Positions 1 through 8,280 are shown, numbered from the stretch's first letter. The stretch: 64,000 nucleotides of DNA from Vescimonas fastidiosa (GCF_018326305.1 NZ_AP023415.1:620001-684000); one strand, 5' to 3'. Notes: generated from the letters alone by a model not told the origin. Translations and numbers: made by a program.

Positions 1-627
1 TATGAGGGGATCTTTCTGGAGGTGCTGGACCGGCTGGGGAAAATGCCCTTGCCGCCTTACATCAAGGAAGAGCTCCAGGACCGGGAGCGGTATCAGACGG
101 TATACTCTAAGGTAGTCGGCTCGGCGGCGGCACCTACGGCGGGGCTGCACTTTACGGAGGAACTGCTGCAAAAGGTGCAGAAGATGGGCGTGAAGGTAGG
201 TTATGTAACGCTCCATGTGGGGCTGGGTACCTTTCGGCCTGTAAAGGAAGATGACATTACAGACCACCTGATGCATAGCGAATACTGCGTGATCCCCCAG
301 GAAACTGCGGATCTGATCAATGAGACGAAGAAAAATGGGGGCAGGGTTATCTGCGTAGGAACCACCTCCTGCCGAACGGTGGAATCCTGGGCCGGAGAGG
401 ACGGTACCATGCGTGCCTCGGCAGGATGGACCAACATTTTCATCTATCCGGGATATAAGTTCAAGGTCTTGGATGCACTTATTACCAATTTTCATTTGCC
501 GGAATCTACACTTATTATGCTGGTATCGGCTCTGGCGGGCCGCGAAAATGTATTGCGTGCTTATGAAGAGGCCGTACGGGAGAGGTATCGGTTTTTCTCC
601 TTCGGCGATGCGATGTTTATTCACTGA
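1..627 (+). CDS. queA: S-adenosylmethionine:tRNA ribosyltransferase-isomerase, 3' part
   Basis: The frame is open from the first base of the window, so the N-terminal part lies outside and only about 208 residues are visible. QueA transfers and rearranges the ribosyl group of SAM onto preQ1 at the tRNA wobble position, giving epoxyqueuosine. Family stretches seen are [35 protein letters not shown] and [19 protein letters not shown] near the C-terminus. It lies 24 nt before tgt on the same strand, the usual queuosine operon order in Firmicutes. Queuosine genes continue at queH near 42.8 kb. Identification is secure; the start is not in the window. Confidence 0.96.
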   Translation, partial: YEGIFLEVLDRLGKMPLPPYIKEELQDRERYQTVYSKVVGSAAAPTAGLHFTEELLQKVQKMGVKVGYVTLHVGLGTFRPVKEDDITDHLMHSEYCVIPQETADLINETKKNGGRVICVGTTSCRTVESWAGEDGTMRASAGWTNIFIYPGYKFKVLDALITNFHLPESTLIMLVSALAGRENVLRAYEEAVRERYRFFSFGDAMFIH

Positions 628-651
628 ATTCTGAATCAAGGAGTTTATTCC

Positions 652-1785
652 ATGTTTAAGGTCATTAAAAAAGAGGGAAGTGCCCGGCGGGGCGAGTTTC
701 AGTGCGCCCACGGGGGTGTAGTACAGACGCCGGTTTTTATGAATGTAGGCACCCAGGCGGCTATCAAGGGAGGGCTCAGTGCCTTTGATCTCAAGGACAT
801 CGGCTGCCAAATCGAGCTGTCCAACACCTATCATCTGCACCTGCGGCCCGGGGACGATGTGGTGCGACAGATGGGCGGACTGCACCGGTTTATGCGGTGG
901 GACGGACCCATCCTGACAGATTCCGGCGGGTTTCAGGTGTTTTCCCTGGCCAGCCTGCGCAAAATCAAGGAGGAGGGCGTGACCTTTGCCTCCCATCTGG
1001 ACGGACATCGCATTTTTATGGGACCGGAGGAGAGTATGCAGATCCAGTCCAACCTGGGCTCGGATATCGCTATGGCTTTTGATGAGTGCGTGGAAAATCC
1101 GGCGACCTACGAGTACGCCAAGGCCAGCTGTGAGCGGACGCTGCGGTGGCTGGAGCGGTGCAAAAAAGAGCATGACCGTCTCAACGGGCTGCCGGGCACC
1201 GTGAATCCGGGGCAGATGCTATTCGGCATTAACCAGGGGGCTACCTTCCCGGACCTGCGCATTTGGCATATGCAGGAGATCGCAAAGCTGGACTGCGACG
1301 GCTATGCAATCGGGGGTCTGGCTGTTGGTGAGCCTACGGAGACTATGTACGAGATCATTGAGGCGGTGGAGCCATATATGCCCGCAGACAAGCCCCGGTA
1401 TCTTATGGGTGTGGGCACGCCCAGCAACATCATTGAGGGTGTGGCAAGGGGAGTAGATTTCTTTGACTGCGTGATGCCGGCTCGAAACGCTCGACACGGA
1501 AAGCTCTTTACCTGGCAGGGGACGCTGAACATCAAAAACGCCAAGTACAAGCTGGACGACGGCCCCATTGACCCGCAGTGCGACTGCCCGGTGTGCAGGC
1601 AGTTTAGCCGGGCTTATGTTCGGCATCTGTTTGCAGCGGAGGAGATACTGGCCATGCGTCTGGCGGTAATGCATAACCTGTATTTTTATAACAAGCTGAC
1701 CCAAAAAATCCGGGATGCACTGGATGAGGGACGGTTTGCGGCATTCCGAGCGGAGTACAGCGAAAAGCTTTCACAAAAGATATGA
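652..1785 (+). CDS. tgt: queuine/preQ1 tRNA-guanine transglycosylase
   Basis: This 377-residue protein exchanges guanine-34 for preQ1 in tRNAs with GUN anticodons. Visible family marks are the LTDSGGFQVFSL segment near residue 90, GGLAVGEPTE near 220, the nucleophile region DFFDCVMPARNARHG near 265-280, and the zinc-binding C-x-C-x2-C cluster (CDCPVCRQ) near 310 followed by a histidine. Length matches bacterial Tgt. The start is supported by an AAGGAG box 9 nt upstream. It follows queA closely and is probably co-transcribed with it. Confidence 0.98.
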   Translation: MFKVIKKEGSARRGEFQCAHGGVVQTPVFMNVGTQAAIKGGLSAFDLKDIGCQIELSNTYHLHLRPGDDVVRQMGGLHRFMRWDGPILTDSGGFQVFSLASLRKIKEEGVTFASHLDGHRIFMGPEESMQIQSNLGSDIAMAFDECVENPATYEYAKASCERTLRWLERCKKEHDRLNGLPGTVNPGQMLFGINQGATFPDLRIWHMQEIAKLDCDGYAIGGLAVGEPTETMYEIIEAVEPYMPADKPRYLMGVGTPSNIIEGVARGVDFFDCVMPARNARHGKLFTWQGTLNIKNAKYKLDDGPIDPQCDCPVCRQFSRAYVRHLFAAEEILAMRLAVMHNLYFYNKLTQKIRDALDEGRFAAFRAEYSEKLSQKI

Positions 1786-1814
1786 AAAGAATCCGTGAAC
1801 AGACCGAAAAGGTC

Positions 1815-1843
1815 TTGCAAAATTCCCGGTGATTCTGTATAAT
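1815..1843 (+). promoter_or_regulatory. sigma-A promoter for yajC
   Basis: A -35 box TTGCAA (1815-1820) and a perfect -10 box TATAAT (1838-1843) are separated by 17 nt and lie 34 nt before yajC. The promoter suggests yajC can be transcribed separately from queA-tgt. Confidence 0.75.
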
Positions 1844-1876
1844 ACAGTCATATTGTAAAAAAGGAGATTATGTCCC

Positions 1877-2335
1877 ATGTTTGAAATCGCATATGCGTCC
1901 AGTTCCGGTACCGCCGCCGGTGGTAGCGGAATGACTTCCATCCTGATGATCGTTGTCATGCTGGCCATTTTCTATTTCCTGCTGATCCGTCCCGAGAATA
2001 AGCGCAAAAAGCAGGCTGAGGAAATGCGCAGCTCCCTGAAGAAGGGCGACTGGATCACTACCATTGGCGGTGTGTATGGCCGCGTGGTCACCATCACGGA
2101 CCGCACTGTTGTTATTGAGACCAGCGAGGATCGGGTTCGTGTGGAGTTTTTGAAGTCCGCCATCGGTTCCGTGGGTACCCTGGATGAGCAGGCTGCCGCT
2201 GCCGCCGCTCCCCGCCGCGGTAAGAAGGCCGCTGAGCAAGTGGAGGAGGAGGCTCCCACTGCTGAAGTGGAAGCACCTGCCGAAGAGGAGACGACCGCTG
2301 AGGAAGCTGCTCCCGCCGAGGAAAACAAGGAATAA
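1877..2335 (+). CDS. yajC: preprotein translocase accessory subunit YajC
   Basis: YajC is a small membrane partner of the Sec translocase (SecDF-YajC). The 152-residue product has one transmembrane helix near residues 22-38 (ILMIVVMLAIFYFLLIRP), then the family block RPENKRKKQAEEM and the conserved KKGDWITTIGGVYGRV region. The C-terminal 45 residues are a low-complexity Ala/Glu/Pro tail, longer than in many YajC proteins. The neighbourhood queA-tgt-yajC is conserved across bacteria. A terminator-like hairpin and a copy of a 62-nt dispersed repeat follow the stop codon. Confidence 0.95.
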   Translation: MFEIAYASSSGTAAGGSGMTSILMIVVMLAIFYFLLIRPENKRKKQAEEMRSSLKKGDWITTIGGVYGRVVTITDRTVVIETSEDRVRVEFLKSAIGSVGTLDEQAAAAAAPRRGKKAAEQVEEEAPTAEVEAPAEEETTAEEAAPAEENKE

Positions 2336-2338
2336 TCC

Positions 2339-2400
2339 CAGCGTGTCGAAAAATTCTTTTCGCCTTGCTGCCTAAGTTTTTGAAACTTTGAAATAGCTTC
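2339..2400 (+). repeat. 62-nt dispersed intergenic repeat, copy 1
   Basis: This 62-nt segment is matched at 52 of 62 positions by the reverse complement of 48445-48506, counted by hand. The left half folds as an imperfect hairpin (CAGCG..CGAAAA / TTTTCG..TGCTG). The right half holds the best-conserved block, CTGCCTAAGTTTTTGAAAC. It starts 3 nt after the yajC stop codon. Function is unknown. Confidence 0.7.
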
Positions 2401-2413
2401 AAACATAAATTAA

Positions 2414-2461
2414 AACCTCTCCCAATATGCTGAAACAGCATGAGTTGGGGGAGGTTTTTTT
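2414..2461 (+). terminator. intrinsic terminator overlapping the next ribosome binding site
   Basis: A 12-bp stem pairs AACCTCTCCCAA (2414-2425) with TTGGGGGAGGTT (2445-2456), with one G-U pair. A nested ATGCTG-AAA-CAGCAT hairpin sits inside, and a run of seven T follows (2455-2461). The 3' arm contains GGGGGAGG, which is also the only plausible ribosome binding site for the gene whose ATG begins at 2462. It may therefore act as a terminator/translation switch and not as a simple stop. Confidence 0.8.
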
Positions 2462-2887
2462 ATGCGCATCGGGACATGGATCAACAAGAGGGTAGGGCTG
2501 GGTCTGCTGCTCAGTGTGTTGCTGTGCGTGGCGGGTGCGGCACTGGGGGCCCTGCTGGAGAGTAAAGAACTATTGCAGGAGAGCCAGGAAGGTGTGTGGA
2601 TGTGCGTCACCTGGGCCGTGGCGGCCTTCGTAGGCTGCCGCTTTTCTCTGCAAAATACGGAGGGGAGGCTGGCTCACATCGCCGTGCAGGGCGCGCTGCT
2701 GTATCTTGCAGTGTGGTGCGGAGCGCTGGCCGCCGGAACCGATATGCAATTTAGAACGAACGGGTGGTATATTACAGCCTGTATATGGGGCGGGGCGGTG
2801 GTCTCTGCCATACTGCCGGAGGGAAAGAAAAAGAAAAGAAGAAGCAGAACGGCCGGAAAACACAGGGGCAGGAAGGGCCGTCAATAG
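2462..2887 (+). CDS. TIGR04086-like small integral membrane protein
   Basis: The 141-residue product has four hydrophobic segments (about residues 10-32, 45-60, 75-93 and 102-118) and a very basic, probably cytoplasmic tail rich in Lys and Arg. Size, topology and position directly after yajC fit the TIGR04086 family of Clostridia membrane proteins, whose function is unknown. The start ATG follows immediately after the U-tract of a terminator-like hairpin that holds the ribosome binding site in its 3' arm, so expression probably depends on read-through and hairpin opening. The family assignment rests on synteny and topology, not on a distinctive motif. Confidence 0.65.
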   Translation: MRIGTWINKRVGLGLLLSVLLCVAGAALGALLESKELLQESQEGVWMCVTWAVAAFVGCRFSLQNTEGRLAHIAVQGALLYLAVWCGALAAGTDMQFRTNGWYITACIWGGAVVSAILPEGKKKKRRSRTAGKHRGRKGRQ

Positions 2888-3211
2888 ACAAATCCTCCAA
2901 AAATACGCTTAGGACGATTATTTTTAAAGAGAGAGCCGTTATTCGACGGACTTCGATTGGCGGCGCAAGATGTTGTGCCGACGGGATGGAGGTGCGTCCA
3001 TATTTGGATGGAAGCGGGTGCGAGAGAGGCGGTTTTTTGTCCGGTTTCGTTTGTTTACATAATTCAGTTTACATAACTTTTTGGCATAAATGGAGAAAAA
3101 AGAAAATATGCCGCAAAAGCCTTGCTCTTTTTGTTTTTTTGGCTTATAGTATAGATGTTTTCTTCTAAAAGGTGCGCTTGTCTCATAGGTATAGAGAGAG
3201 GTGAGCGCTAC
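2888..3211. other. intergenic region, 324 nt
   Basis: No gene is supported here. The left part is unremarkable. The right part becomes AT-rich and holds the putative spoIIM-like promoter (3122-3150). The sequence GTTTACATAATTCAGTTTACAT contains two direct copies of GTTTACATAA/GTTTACATAAC near 3052-3082; nothing else was recognised. Confidence 0.4.
3122..3150 (+). promoter_or_regulatory. putative promoter upstream of spoIIM-like gene
   Basis: TTGCTC (3122-3127), a 17-nt T-rich spacer and TATAGT (3145-3150) lie about 60 nt before the ATG. The boxes are only fair. If the gene is spoIIM, a sigma-E promoter would be expected, and I did not see a convincing one. Confidence 0.35.
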
Positions 3212-3832
3212 ATGAGAGAGAACCGCTTAGCAAAACGAGTCGGTCGGACGAGGGGACGGCTTGCCCCGGAGCTGCTGCTATTAAGTGTGGCATATGGGCT
3301 GGGGCTGACCGCCGGGCACTTTATCGGGCGGGCTGCCGGAGCAGATGCGGAGATCCGCACCTATTTAGCTGCATATGCCCAGGCTCTCGAGTCCGGCAGC
3401 ACCGTGACGGCGGCATCCCTTTTGGGCGTGGCTATGGCATACTATCGGATGCCGTGCGCTGTTTTTTTCTGCAGCTTTTTACGCAATGCAAATTATTTCT
3501 TTTGCGGGATATTTTTACTGGAGGGCTTTCTGCTGTCCTACGCCGTCGCGTGCTTTTCCGGTGCGCTGGGGCAGCAGGGAGTTTTGATTTCCCTGTGTAC
3601 GCTGGGGATTCGGGCAATGTTCGTCCTCCCGGTATCGCTGTTTTTGGCTTTGCACAGGCGAAGGTCTGCGCCGGGAATTGCCGGACGGCGGGCGACCAAG
3701 CAGCTGTCTCTGCAGCCGGGTCGGGTGGGCCGATTCTTATTTTTGATCCCGGCGCTGCTGGCTTTGGGTGGGCTGTGCGAGTTGACCTTTGTACCGAAGC
3801 TGACGGCACTGGCACTGAAATTCATTGCATGA
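3212..3832 (+). CDS. spoIIM: stage II sporulation protein M-like membrane protein
   Basis: The 206-residue protein has an N-terminal basic segment, a membrane helix near residues 18-37, and four or so further helices from about residue 80 to 202, including one ending LPVSLFLALHRRR. SpoIIM works with SpoIID and SpoIIP in septal peptidoglycan remodelling during engulfment. Size, topology and the location directly before xerD (as in Bacillus, where spoIIM lies near ripX/xerD) support the call; sequence similarity alone is weak. The ATG at 3212 was chosen because AGAGAGGTGAG lies just upstream; an in-frame start at 3155 lacks a site. Confidence 0.6.
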   Translation: MRENRLAKRVGRTRGRLAPELLLLSVAYGLGLTAGHFIGRAAGADAEIRTYLAAYAQALESGSTVTAASLLGVAMAYYRMPCAVFFCSFLRNANYFFCGIFLLEGFLLSYAVACFSGALGQQGVLISLCTLGIRAMFVLPVSLFLALHRRRSAPGIAGRRATKQLSLQPGRVGRFLFLIPALLALGGLCELTFVPKLTALALKFIA

Positions 3833-3853
3833 TTATCGGAAAGGAGTGAGGGT

Positions 3854-4735
3854 GTGACGGATTATCTGGCGCTGTACTGCAGCTATTTGACAACGGAAAA
3901 GCATGTGTCCGCTAACACCATCAGCTCCTATATGCGGGATCTGACCCAGTACCAGCAGTGGCTGCAGCAGAAGAAATCAGACCTCAGGCGGGCGAAAAAT
4001 GCAATGCTGCAGGAGTATTTGACAAGACTGGAGCAGCTGGGAAAATCGCAGGCTACCATGAGCCGGTTTATGGCGTCGTCCAAGTCCTTCTACGCCTATA
4101 TGTTTGCCAAGGGTTACATAAAAACAAACCCCACCGCTGCCCTGAAAGCGAAAAAGGTGCAGCGAAAGTACCCGGAGATCCTCACCAACAAGGAAGTAGA
4201 ATTGTTTTTGGAGCAGCCTAAGTGCGTGGATGAGAAGGGATTCCGGGACCACGCTATGCTGGAATTGCTGTATGCCACAGGCATCCGCGTCTCGGAGCTT
4301 ATCAGCCTGGATGTGGACGACCTGAATTTGCCTGCCGGGCTGGTGGTCTGCCGCAGCAAGGGTAAGGAGCGGAGTATCCCGCTATATCCCGGTGCGGTGA
4401 AGGCACTCCAGGATTATGTCGCGCACATCCGGGAACGGATCGTAACCAGCGACGAGGAAAAGGCGCTGTTTGTGAACATGAACGGAGAGCGCATGACGCG
4501 GCAAGGCTTTTGGAAGATCATAAAGTATTATCAGGAGAAGGCAGAAATCAAAAAGGACATTACGCCCCATATGCTGCGCCACTCCTTTGCTGCGCATTTG
4601 CTGGAAAACGGGGCAGACCTGCACTCTATTCAGGAGATGCTGGGCCACGCAGACATTTCCTCCACACAGATCTACACACATATTGTAAAAAAGCAGCTGA
4701 AGGATGTTTACCAAAAGGCCCATCCTCGTGCATAA
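3854..4735 (+). CDS. xerD: site-specific tyrosine recombinase XerD
   Basis: The 293-residue length fits XerD, which with XerC resolves chromosome dimers at dif. The N-terminal SAM-like core-binding domain spans residues 1-85. The catalytic domain shows all expected residues: Arg145 in ATGIRVSEL, Lys170 in RSKGKERSIPL, His239 and Arg242 in HMLRHSF, His265 in LGHADISSTQ and Tyr274 in IYTH. The start is GTG at 3854 with AAGGAG 8 nt upstream. It lies 21 nt after the spoIIM-like gene and is followed by a bidirectional terminator. Confidence 0.95.
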   Translation: MTDYLALYCSYLTTEKHVSANTISSYMRDLTQYQQWLQQKKSDLRRAKNAMLQEYLTRLEQLGKSQATMSRFMASSKSFYAYMFAKGYIKTNPTAALKAKKVQRKYPEILTNKEVELFLEQPKCVDEKGFRDHAMLELLYATGIRVSELISLDVDDLNLPAGLVVCRSKGKERSIPLYPGAVKALQDYVAHIRERIVTSDEEKALFVNMNGERMTRQGFWKIIKYYQEKAEIKKDITPHMLRHSFAAHLLENGADLHSIQEMLGHADISSTQIYTHIVKKQLKDVYQKAHPRA

Positions 4736-4755
4736 AAATACATTTTTATATACAA

Positions 4756-4786
4756 AAATCCCGACGGAAAAACTCCGCCGGGATTT
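4756..4786. terminator. bidirectional terminator between xerD and transketolase
   Basis: AAATCCCG(A)CGG pairs with CCG(C)CGGGATTT around a short A-rich loop. Runs of A on the left and T on the right allow it to end transcripts from both converging genes. Confidence 0.8.
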
Positions 4787-4809
4787 GATTTTTAAAGAAT
4801 AAATAGAGG

Positions 4810-5736
4810 TTACAGTGCGGATTTGATAGAGGCCGCGATCTGGTCGAAGGTGAGACCGTATTCCCTGAGAACATCCTGCGCCTTGCCGGACTGGCCGAAC
4901 TGATCGTTCACACCGATCTTCTTGAACTTGCAATCGACCTCGCCCATGAGCACCTCGGCTACGGCGTCGCCCAAGCCGCCGATGACACTGTGCTCCTCCA
5001 CAGTGACCACCTTGCCGCACTTCCGGGCGTACTCGGTGACGCAAGCAGCGTCAATAGGCTTGATGGTGTGTACATTGATGACAGCGGCATCGATTCCGTC
5101 GGCGGCCAGAAGCTTGGCGGCCTCCAGGGCCTCGGCAACCATCAGGCCGCAGGCAAACACAGCCACATCCTTACCCTCCCGGAGTACATTGGCCTTGCCG
5201 ATCTCGAAGGGGTAATCCTCCTCGAACACGGGGGTGGCCAGGCGGGCGGTGCGCATATAGGCGGGACCCCGGAACTCAGCCAGGGCCAAGGTGGCCTTGC
5301 GGGCTTCCTTGGCATCGGCGGGGACAATGACCGTCATGCCGGGAATCAGGCGCATGAGGCCGATATCCTCCAGGCACTGGTGACTGCCGCCGTCTTCACC
5401 CACGGATACGCCGGCGTGGGAGCAGCAGATCTTCACATTGAACTTGGGATAGGCGATAGAGTTGCGGATCTGCTCATAGGCACGGCCTGCGCCGAACATG
5501 GCAAAGGTGGAGCAGAAGGGAATAAGGCCCATGGTGGAAAGGCCAGCGCCGATATCCATCATGTTGCACTCGGCAATACCGCAGTCGAAGAAGCGGTCGG
5601 GATAAGCGGCTTTGAAATGCTTGGTCATTGTGGCGCCGGCCAGGTCAGCATCCAGCACCACAACCTTATCATTGGCGGCACCCAGCTCTACCAGAGCCTT
5701 GCCGTATGCCTCGCGGGTCGCAATTTTTTCACTCAT
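4810..5736 (-). CDS. transketolase, C-terminal subunit
   Basis: The 308-residue protein corresponds to the pyrimidine-binding and C-terminal domains of transketolase. It shows KVVVLDADLAG, FDCGIAECNMMDIGAGLS (with the catalytic Glu that activates thiamine diphosphate) and SHAGVSVGEDGGSHQ. The start at 5736 (MSEKIATR) has a GGAGG box and lies 4 nt after the stop codon of the N-terminal subunit gene, so the two are translated as a pair. Split transketolases are common in Clostridia and archaea. It interconverts sugar phosphates in the non-oxidative pentose phosphate pathway. Confidence 0.95.
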   Translation of the reverse strand: MSEKIATREAYGKALVELGAANDKVVVLDADLAGATMTKHFKAAYPDRFFDCGIAECNMMDIGAGLSTMGLIPFCSTFAMFGAGRAYEQIRNSIAYPKFNVKICCSHAGVSVGEDGGSHQCLEDIGLMRLIPGMTVIVPADAKEARKATLALAEFRGPAYMRTARLATPVFEEDYPFEIGKANVLREGKDVAVFACGLMVAEALEAAKLLAADGIDAAVINVHTIKPIDAACVTEYARKCGKVVTVEEHSVIGGLGDAVAEVLMGEVDCKFKKIGVNDQFGQSGKAQDVLREYGLTFDQIAASIKSAL

Positions 5737-5740
5737 GGTC

Positions 5741-6550
5741 TCAGTCCTCCAATTCCTGCAAAGCCTGCTGACGCTGCTCGGCGTTGGGCGCCTTGCCGTG
5801 CCAGCCCACTTGATTCTCCATAAAGGAAACACCCTTGCCCTTGACGGTGTGGGCCAAAATACACTTGGGCACACCGGGGGTGTGGGGCGCAGCCAGAGCT
5901 TTTTCGATGGCATCCAGGTCATGGCCGTTGATCTCATACAGGTCGAAGCCGAAAGCCCTTACCTTGGCGGGCAGATCACCCAAAGACATGACCTCATCGT
6001 TGGTGCCATCGATCTGCAGGCCGTTGTTGTCGATAATAACAGTGAGATTATCCAGGTGATAGTGGGCGGCAGACATGAAAGCCTCCCAGATCTGCCCCTC
6101 CTGACATTCGCCATCGCCCAGGAGCGTGAACACCTGCGTATCCTTGCCCAGTTTCTTAGCACCCAGAGCCATACCTACGGCAATGGAGCAGCCCTGGCCC
6201 AGGGAGCCGGTGGAGGCGTCCACGCCGGGGACCTTCTTGCAGTCCGGGTGACCCTGGAGAATGCTGTGAAGCTGACGGAAGTTGGCGTACTCGCTGCGAT
6301 CGATGAAGCCAAGACTGGCGAGGACAGCATAGTAGCAAGGAGCGCTGTGGCCCTTGCTCAGGACAAAACGGTCCCGATCCTCCCATTTAGGATTTTTAGG
6401 GTCCAGGCGCATATGATTATGGAAAACGCTGGTCATAAGCTCCACGGCTGACAGGGAGCCGCCGGGGTGGCCACTGCCGGCATTGGCCGTCATGTTGATG
6501 ATGTCACGGCGAACCTGGCGACAGATTTTGGAAAGTTCGGCTGTATTCAT
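5741..6550 (-). CDS. transketolase, N-terminal subunit
   Basis: The 269-residue protein is the thiamine-diphosphate pyrophosphate-binding half of transketolase. Visible marks are GSGHPGGSLSAVELM near residue 28, KGHSAPCYYAVLA near 66, and the metal-ThDP motif GDGECQEGQIWEA...NN around residues 145-175. The start at 6550 (MNTAELSK) is preceded by GGAGG. Together with the C-terminal subunit gene it forms a two-gene operon. Confidence 0.95.
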   Translation of the reverse strand: MNTAELSKICRQVRRDIINMTANAGSGHPGGSLSAVELMTSVFHNHMRLDPKNPKWEDRDRFVLSKGHSAPCYYAVLASLGFIDRSEYANFRQLHSILQGHPDCKKVPGVDASTGSLGQGCSIAVGMALGAKKLGKDTQVFTLLGDGECQEGQIWEAFMSAAHYHLDNLTVIIDNNGLQIDGTNDEVMSLGDLPAKVRAFGFDLYEINGHDLDAIEKALAAPHTPGVPKCILAHTVKGKGVSFMENQVGWHGKAPNAEQRQQALQELED

Positions 6551-6584
6551 ATGAGACCTCCATTTAGTGAAATACACAGTCTTT

Positions 6585-6613
6585 ATCGTACATCATTTGG
6601 TACATAAAGTCAA
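6585..6613 (-). promoter_or_regulatory. sigma-A promoter for the transketolase operon
   Basis: On the minus strand TTGACT (6613-6608) and TACGAT (6590-6585) are separated by 17 nt, about 35 nt upstream of the first transketolase ATG. Confidence 0.65.
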
Positions 6614-6696
6614 GAATCGGCAGGGATTTGGATCGCGAAAATCAAACAAAGGGCAGGGAAGGGAGTAGGGAGGAGGACATAAAAGAAATACCGGGA

Positions 6697-7713
6697 TCAA
6701 TCCTCAATTTTCCCTTGTATTTTAACCTTTGACAAGGGATTTGCCTTTGCAGCTACACGCAGAGATTCGTTATCAATATGCGTATAAATTTCGGTGGTAT
6801 TCAAATGCTCGTGGCCCAAAACCTCCTGGACGGCCTTTACATCCACCCCGTTTTGCAGCATAAGGGTGGCGGCTGTATGGCGCAGCTTGTGGGCGGAGTA
6901 TTTTGTGCTGTCCAGACCGGCATCGGACAGATGTTTTTTTACAAGATTATGGACTGTGGCGCGGCTGATACGCTGGCGGTTGCGGGAGACAAACAGCGCA
7001 TCCTGATCTTTGCCGCCCACCACCGGACGAACCTGTAAATAGCGGTCTAAGGTGTCCTTGCAGGCTTGATTCAGGTAGACAATACGGACCTTATTGCCTT
7101 TGCCCAGAATACGGAGGGCATCATCCTGAATGTCGGAGCGGTTGAGTCCGATGAGCTCGGAGATGCGCAGACCGCAGTTGAGAAACAGGGTCAAAATGCA
7201 GAGATCGCGCTCACGGTTAGGGCCGCCGACACCTTGCAGGAGGCGGACACTCTCATCCAGCGTCAGGTAGCGAGGCAGAGTTTTCTTGATTTTGGGTGAG
7301 TCGATATCCTTAATGGGATTATCAGGCAGCAGATGGACCTTGTTACAAAGATAGTTAAAAAAAGAACGAAGTGTAGCCACTTTTCGGGCACGGGTAGAGG
7401 CAGAAAGTCCTTTCTCAGAATGATCGCTGTTAGGCCGGTTCAGACGATCTCGACTGAGGTAGGCCAAGTAGCTGTAGACATCCGTAAGGGTGATGGAGCC
7501 GATGAACTCGATGCCAATGTCGCGTATGTCGATCTCATCCAGAGGACAGTCCGCAAGAGCCGGATCTCGGAGCTGCTTCATATAGCGGAAGAAATTGCGC
7601 AAGTCCAGATAATATTCATCAACGGTTTTTTGAGAATGGGCTTTCACCGTTTCGTGGTAAGACAGAAACTCCAACAGGATCTTTGGTGAGTCCGCTCGGT
7701 AATTCATGGCCAT
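6697..7713 (-). CDS. XerC-like tyrosine recombinase
   Basis: This 338-residue protein is a second phage-integrase-type recombinase, longer than XerD. Catalytic residues are complete: Arg183 (NCGLRISEL), Lys205 (GKGNKVR), His275 and Arg278 (SAHKLRHT), His301 (VLGHEHLNTT) and Tyr310 (IYTH). The N-terminal domain contains an extended insertion near residues 85-110. The start at 7713 has GAGGTG 8 nt upstream; an ATG five codons earlier lacks a site. It could be the chromosomal XerC partner of XerD or an integrase of a small element. Gene context (next to an AT-richer stretch) does not decide this. Confidence 0.85.
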   Translation of the reverse strand: MAMNYRADSPKILLEFLSYHETVKAHSQKTVDEYYLDLRNFFRYMKQLRDPALADCPLDEIDIRDIGIEFIGSITLTDVYSYLAYLSRDRLNRPNSDHSEKGLSASTRARKVATLRSFFNYLCNKVHLLPDNPIKDIDSPKIKKTLPRYLTLDESVRLLQGVGGPNRERDLCILTLFLNCGLRISELIGLNRSDIQDDALRILGKGNKVRIVYLNQACKDTLDRYLQVRPVVGGKDQDALFVSRNRQRISRATVHNLVKKHLSDAGLDSTKYSAHKLRHTAATLMLQNGVDVKAVQEVLGHEHLNTTEIYTHIDNESLRVAAKANPLSKVKIQGKIED

Positions 7714-7739
7714 GATATAGCACCTCACTTATAAATTCA

Positions 7740-7768
7740 AATATATCGCATATCAAAAGGATTCGCAA
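7740..7768 (-). promoter_or_regulatory. promoter for the XerC-like gene
   Basis: TTGCGA (7768-7763) and TATATT (7745-7740) on the minus strand are 17 nt apart, about 27 nt before the start codon. Confidence 0.5.
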
Positions 7769-7824
7769 GAGCAGAAATGGGGGCCGAGAGGTATTTATAG
7801 CTGCGGACGGCAAAATCCGTCCAC

Positions 7825-7858
7825 TCAATTAAACAAAATTTTTATTTTGTTTAATTGA
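7825..7858. repeat. 15-bp inverted repeat with a 4-nt loop
   Basis: TCAATTAAACAAAAT and ATTTTGTTTAATTGA are perfect inverted copies around TTTT. The AT-rich arms and lack of a following T-run make it a weak terminator. An operator or recombination site is equally possible given the adjacent recombinase gene. Confidence 0.75.
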
Positions 7859-8196
7859 CAGTGTGAAAAGAAACAGGGGCTGCTGTGGCTCCCCCGGCTG
7901 GATTCAATTCTACCATGCAGCTTTCCAAGCGTCAACTAAGCAAAATAATTGTCTTGTTGAGTTTGTTATTTATTTATGGTGGCCTACGAACTCCGTGGGT
8001 CTACCGCAGCAGTTACGCATTGATGGTCAGATTCTATTGAAACCACCGTGTGTGCCTGTGTACACACACGCTGGTTTTCTTTACCGCACTCAGACTGCGC
8101 GAAAGGCACCTCTTTTTCCTCCCCCCCTCAACGAGCTCTTGGTGGGTTCAATAGGCAGCATTGTAAACTCCAACCTGGCAAATGATTCAAAAAAGC

Positions 8197-8225
8197 TTGC
8201 ATTATAACCTGTAAATTGGTATAAT
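8197..8225 (+). promoter_or_regulatory. sigma-A promoter for the amidase-domain lipoprotein
   Basis: TTGCAT (8197-8202) and TATAAT (8220-8225) are 17 nt apart and lie about 55 nt before the ATG at 8281. Confidence 0.75.
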
Positions 8226-8280
8226 TGTATAGGACAGTGCGAAAAATGGCAAATTTTGACAGAGGAAAGGATCAGAAATC

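Larger units (their letters stand above)
7714..8280. other. intergenic region, 567 nt, AT-richer
   Basis: The stretch holds the recombinase promoter (7740-7768), a near-perfect inverted repeat (7825-7858) and the promoter of the following lipoprotein gene (8197-8225). A 114-codon open frame at 7863-8207 has no recognisable domain or ribosome binding site. The middle part (7860-8190) may be decayed coding DNA, but I could not identify its origin. Confidence 0.5.

Noticed and set aside
3854-7713. The two tyrosine recombinases as a mobile-element integrase pair
   Set aside because: XerD at 3854 is in its conserved chromosomal context (after spoIIM), and split transketolase genes lie between them. 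No attachment-site duplication or element genes were seen, so a paired-integrase reading is not supported.
7863-8207. 114-codon open frame between the recombinase and the lipoprotein gene
   Set aside because: It has no ribosome binding site, domain or typical codon pattern, and it overlaps the start of the lipoprotein promoter. It may be decayed DNA but is not supported as a gene.
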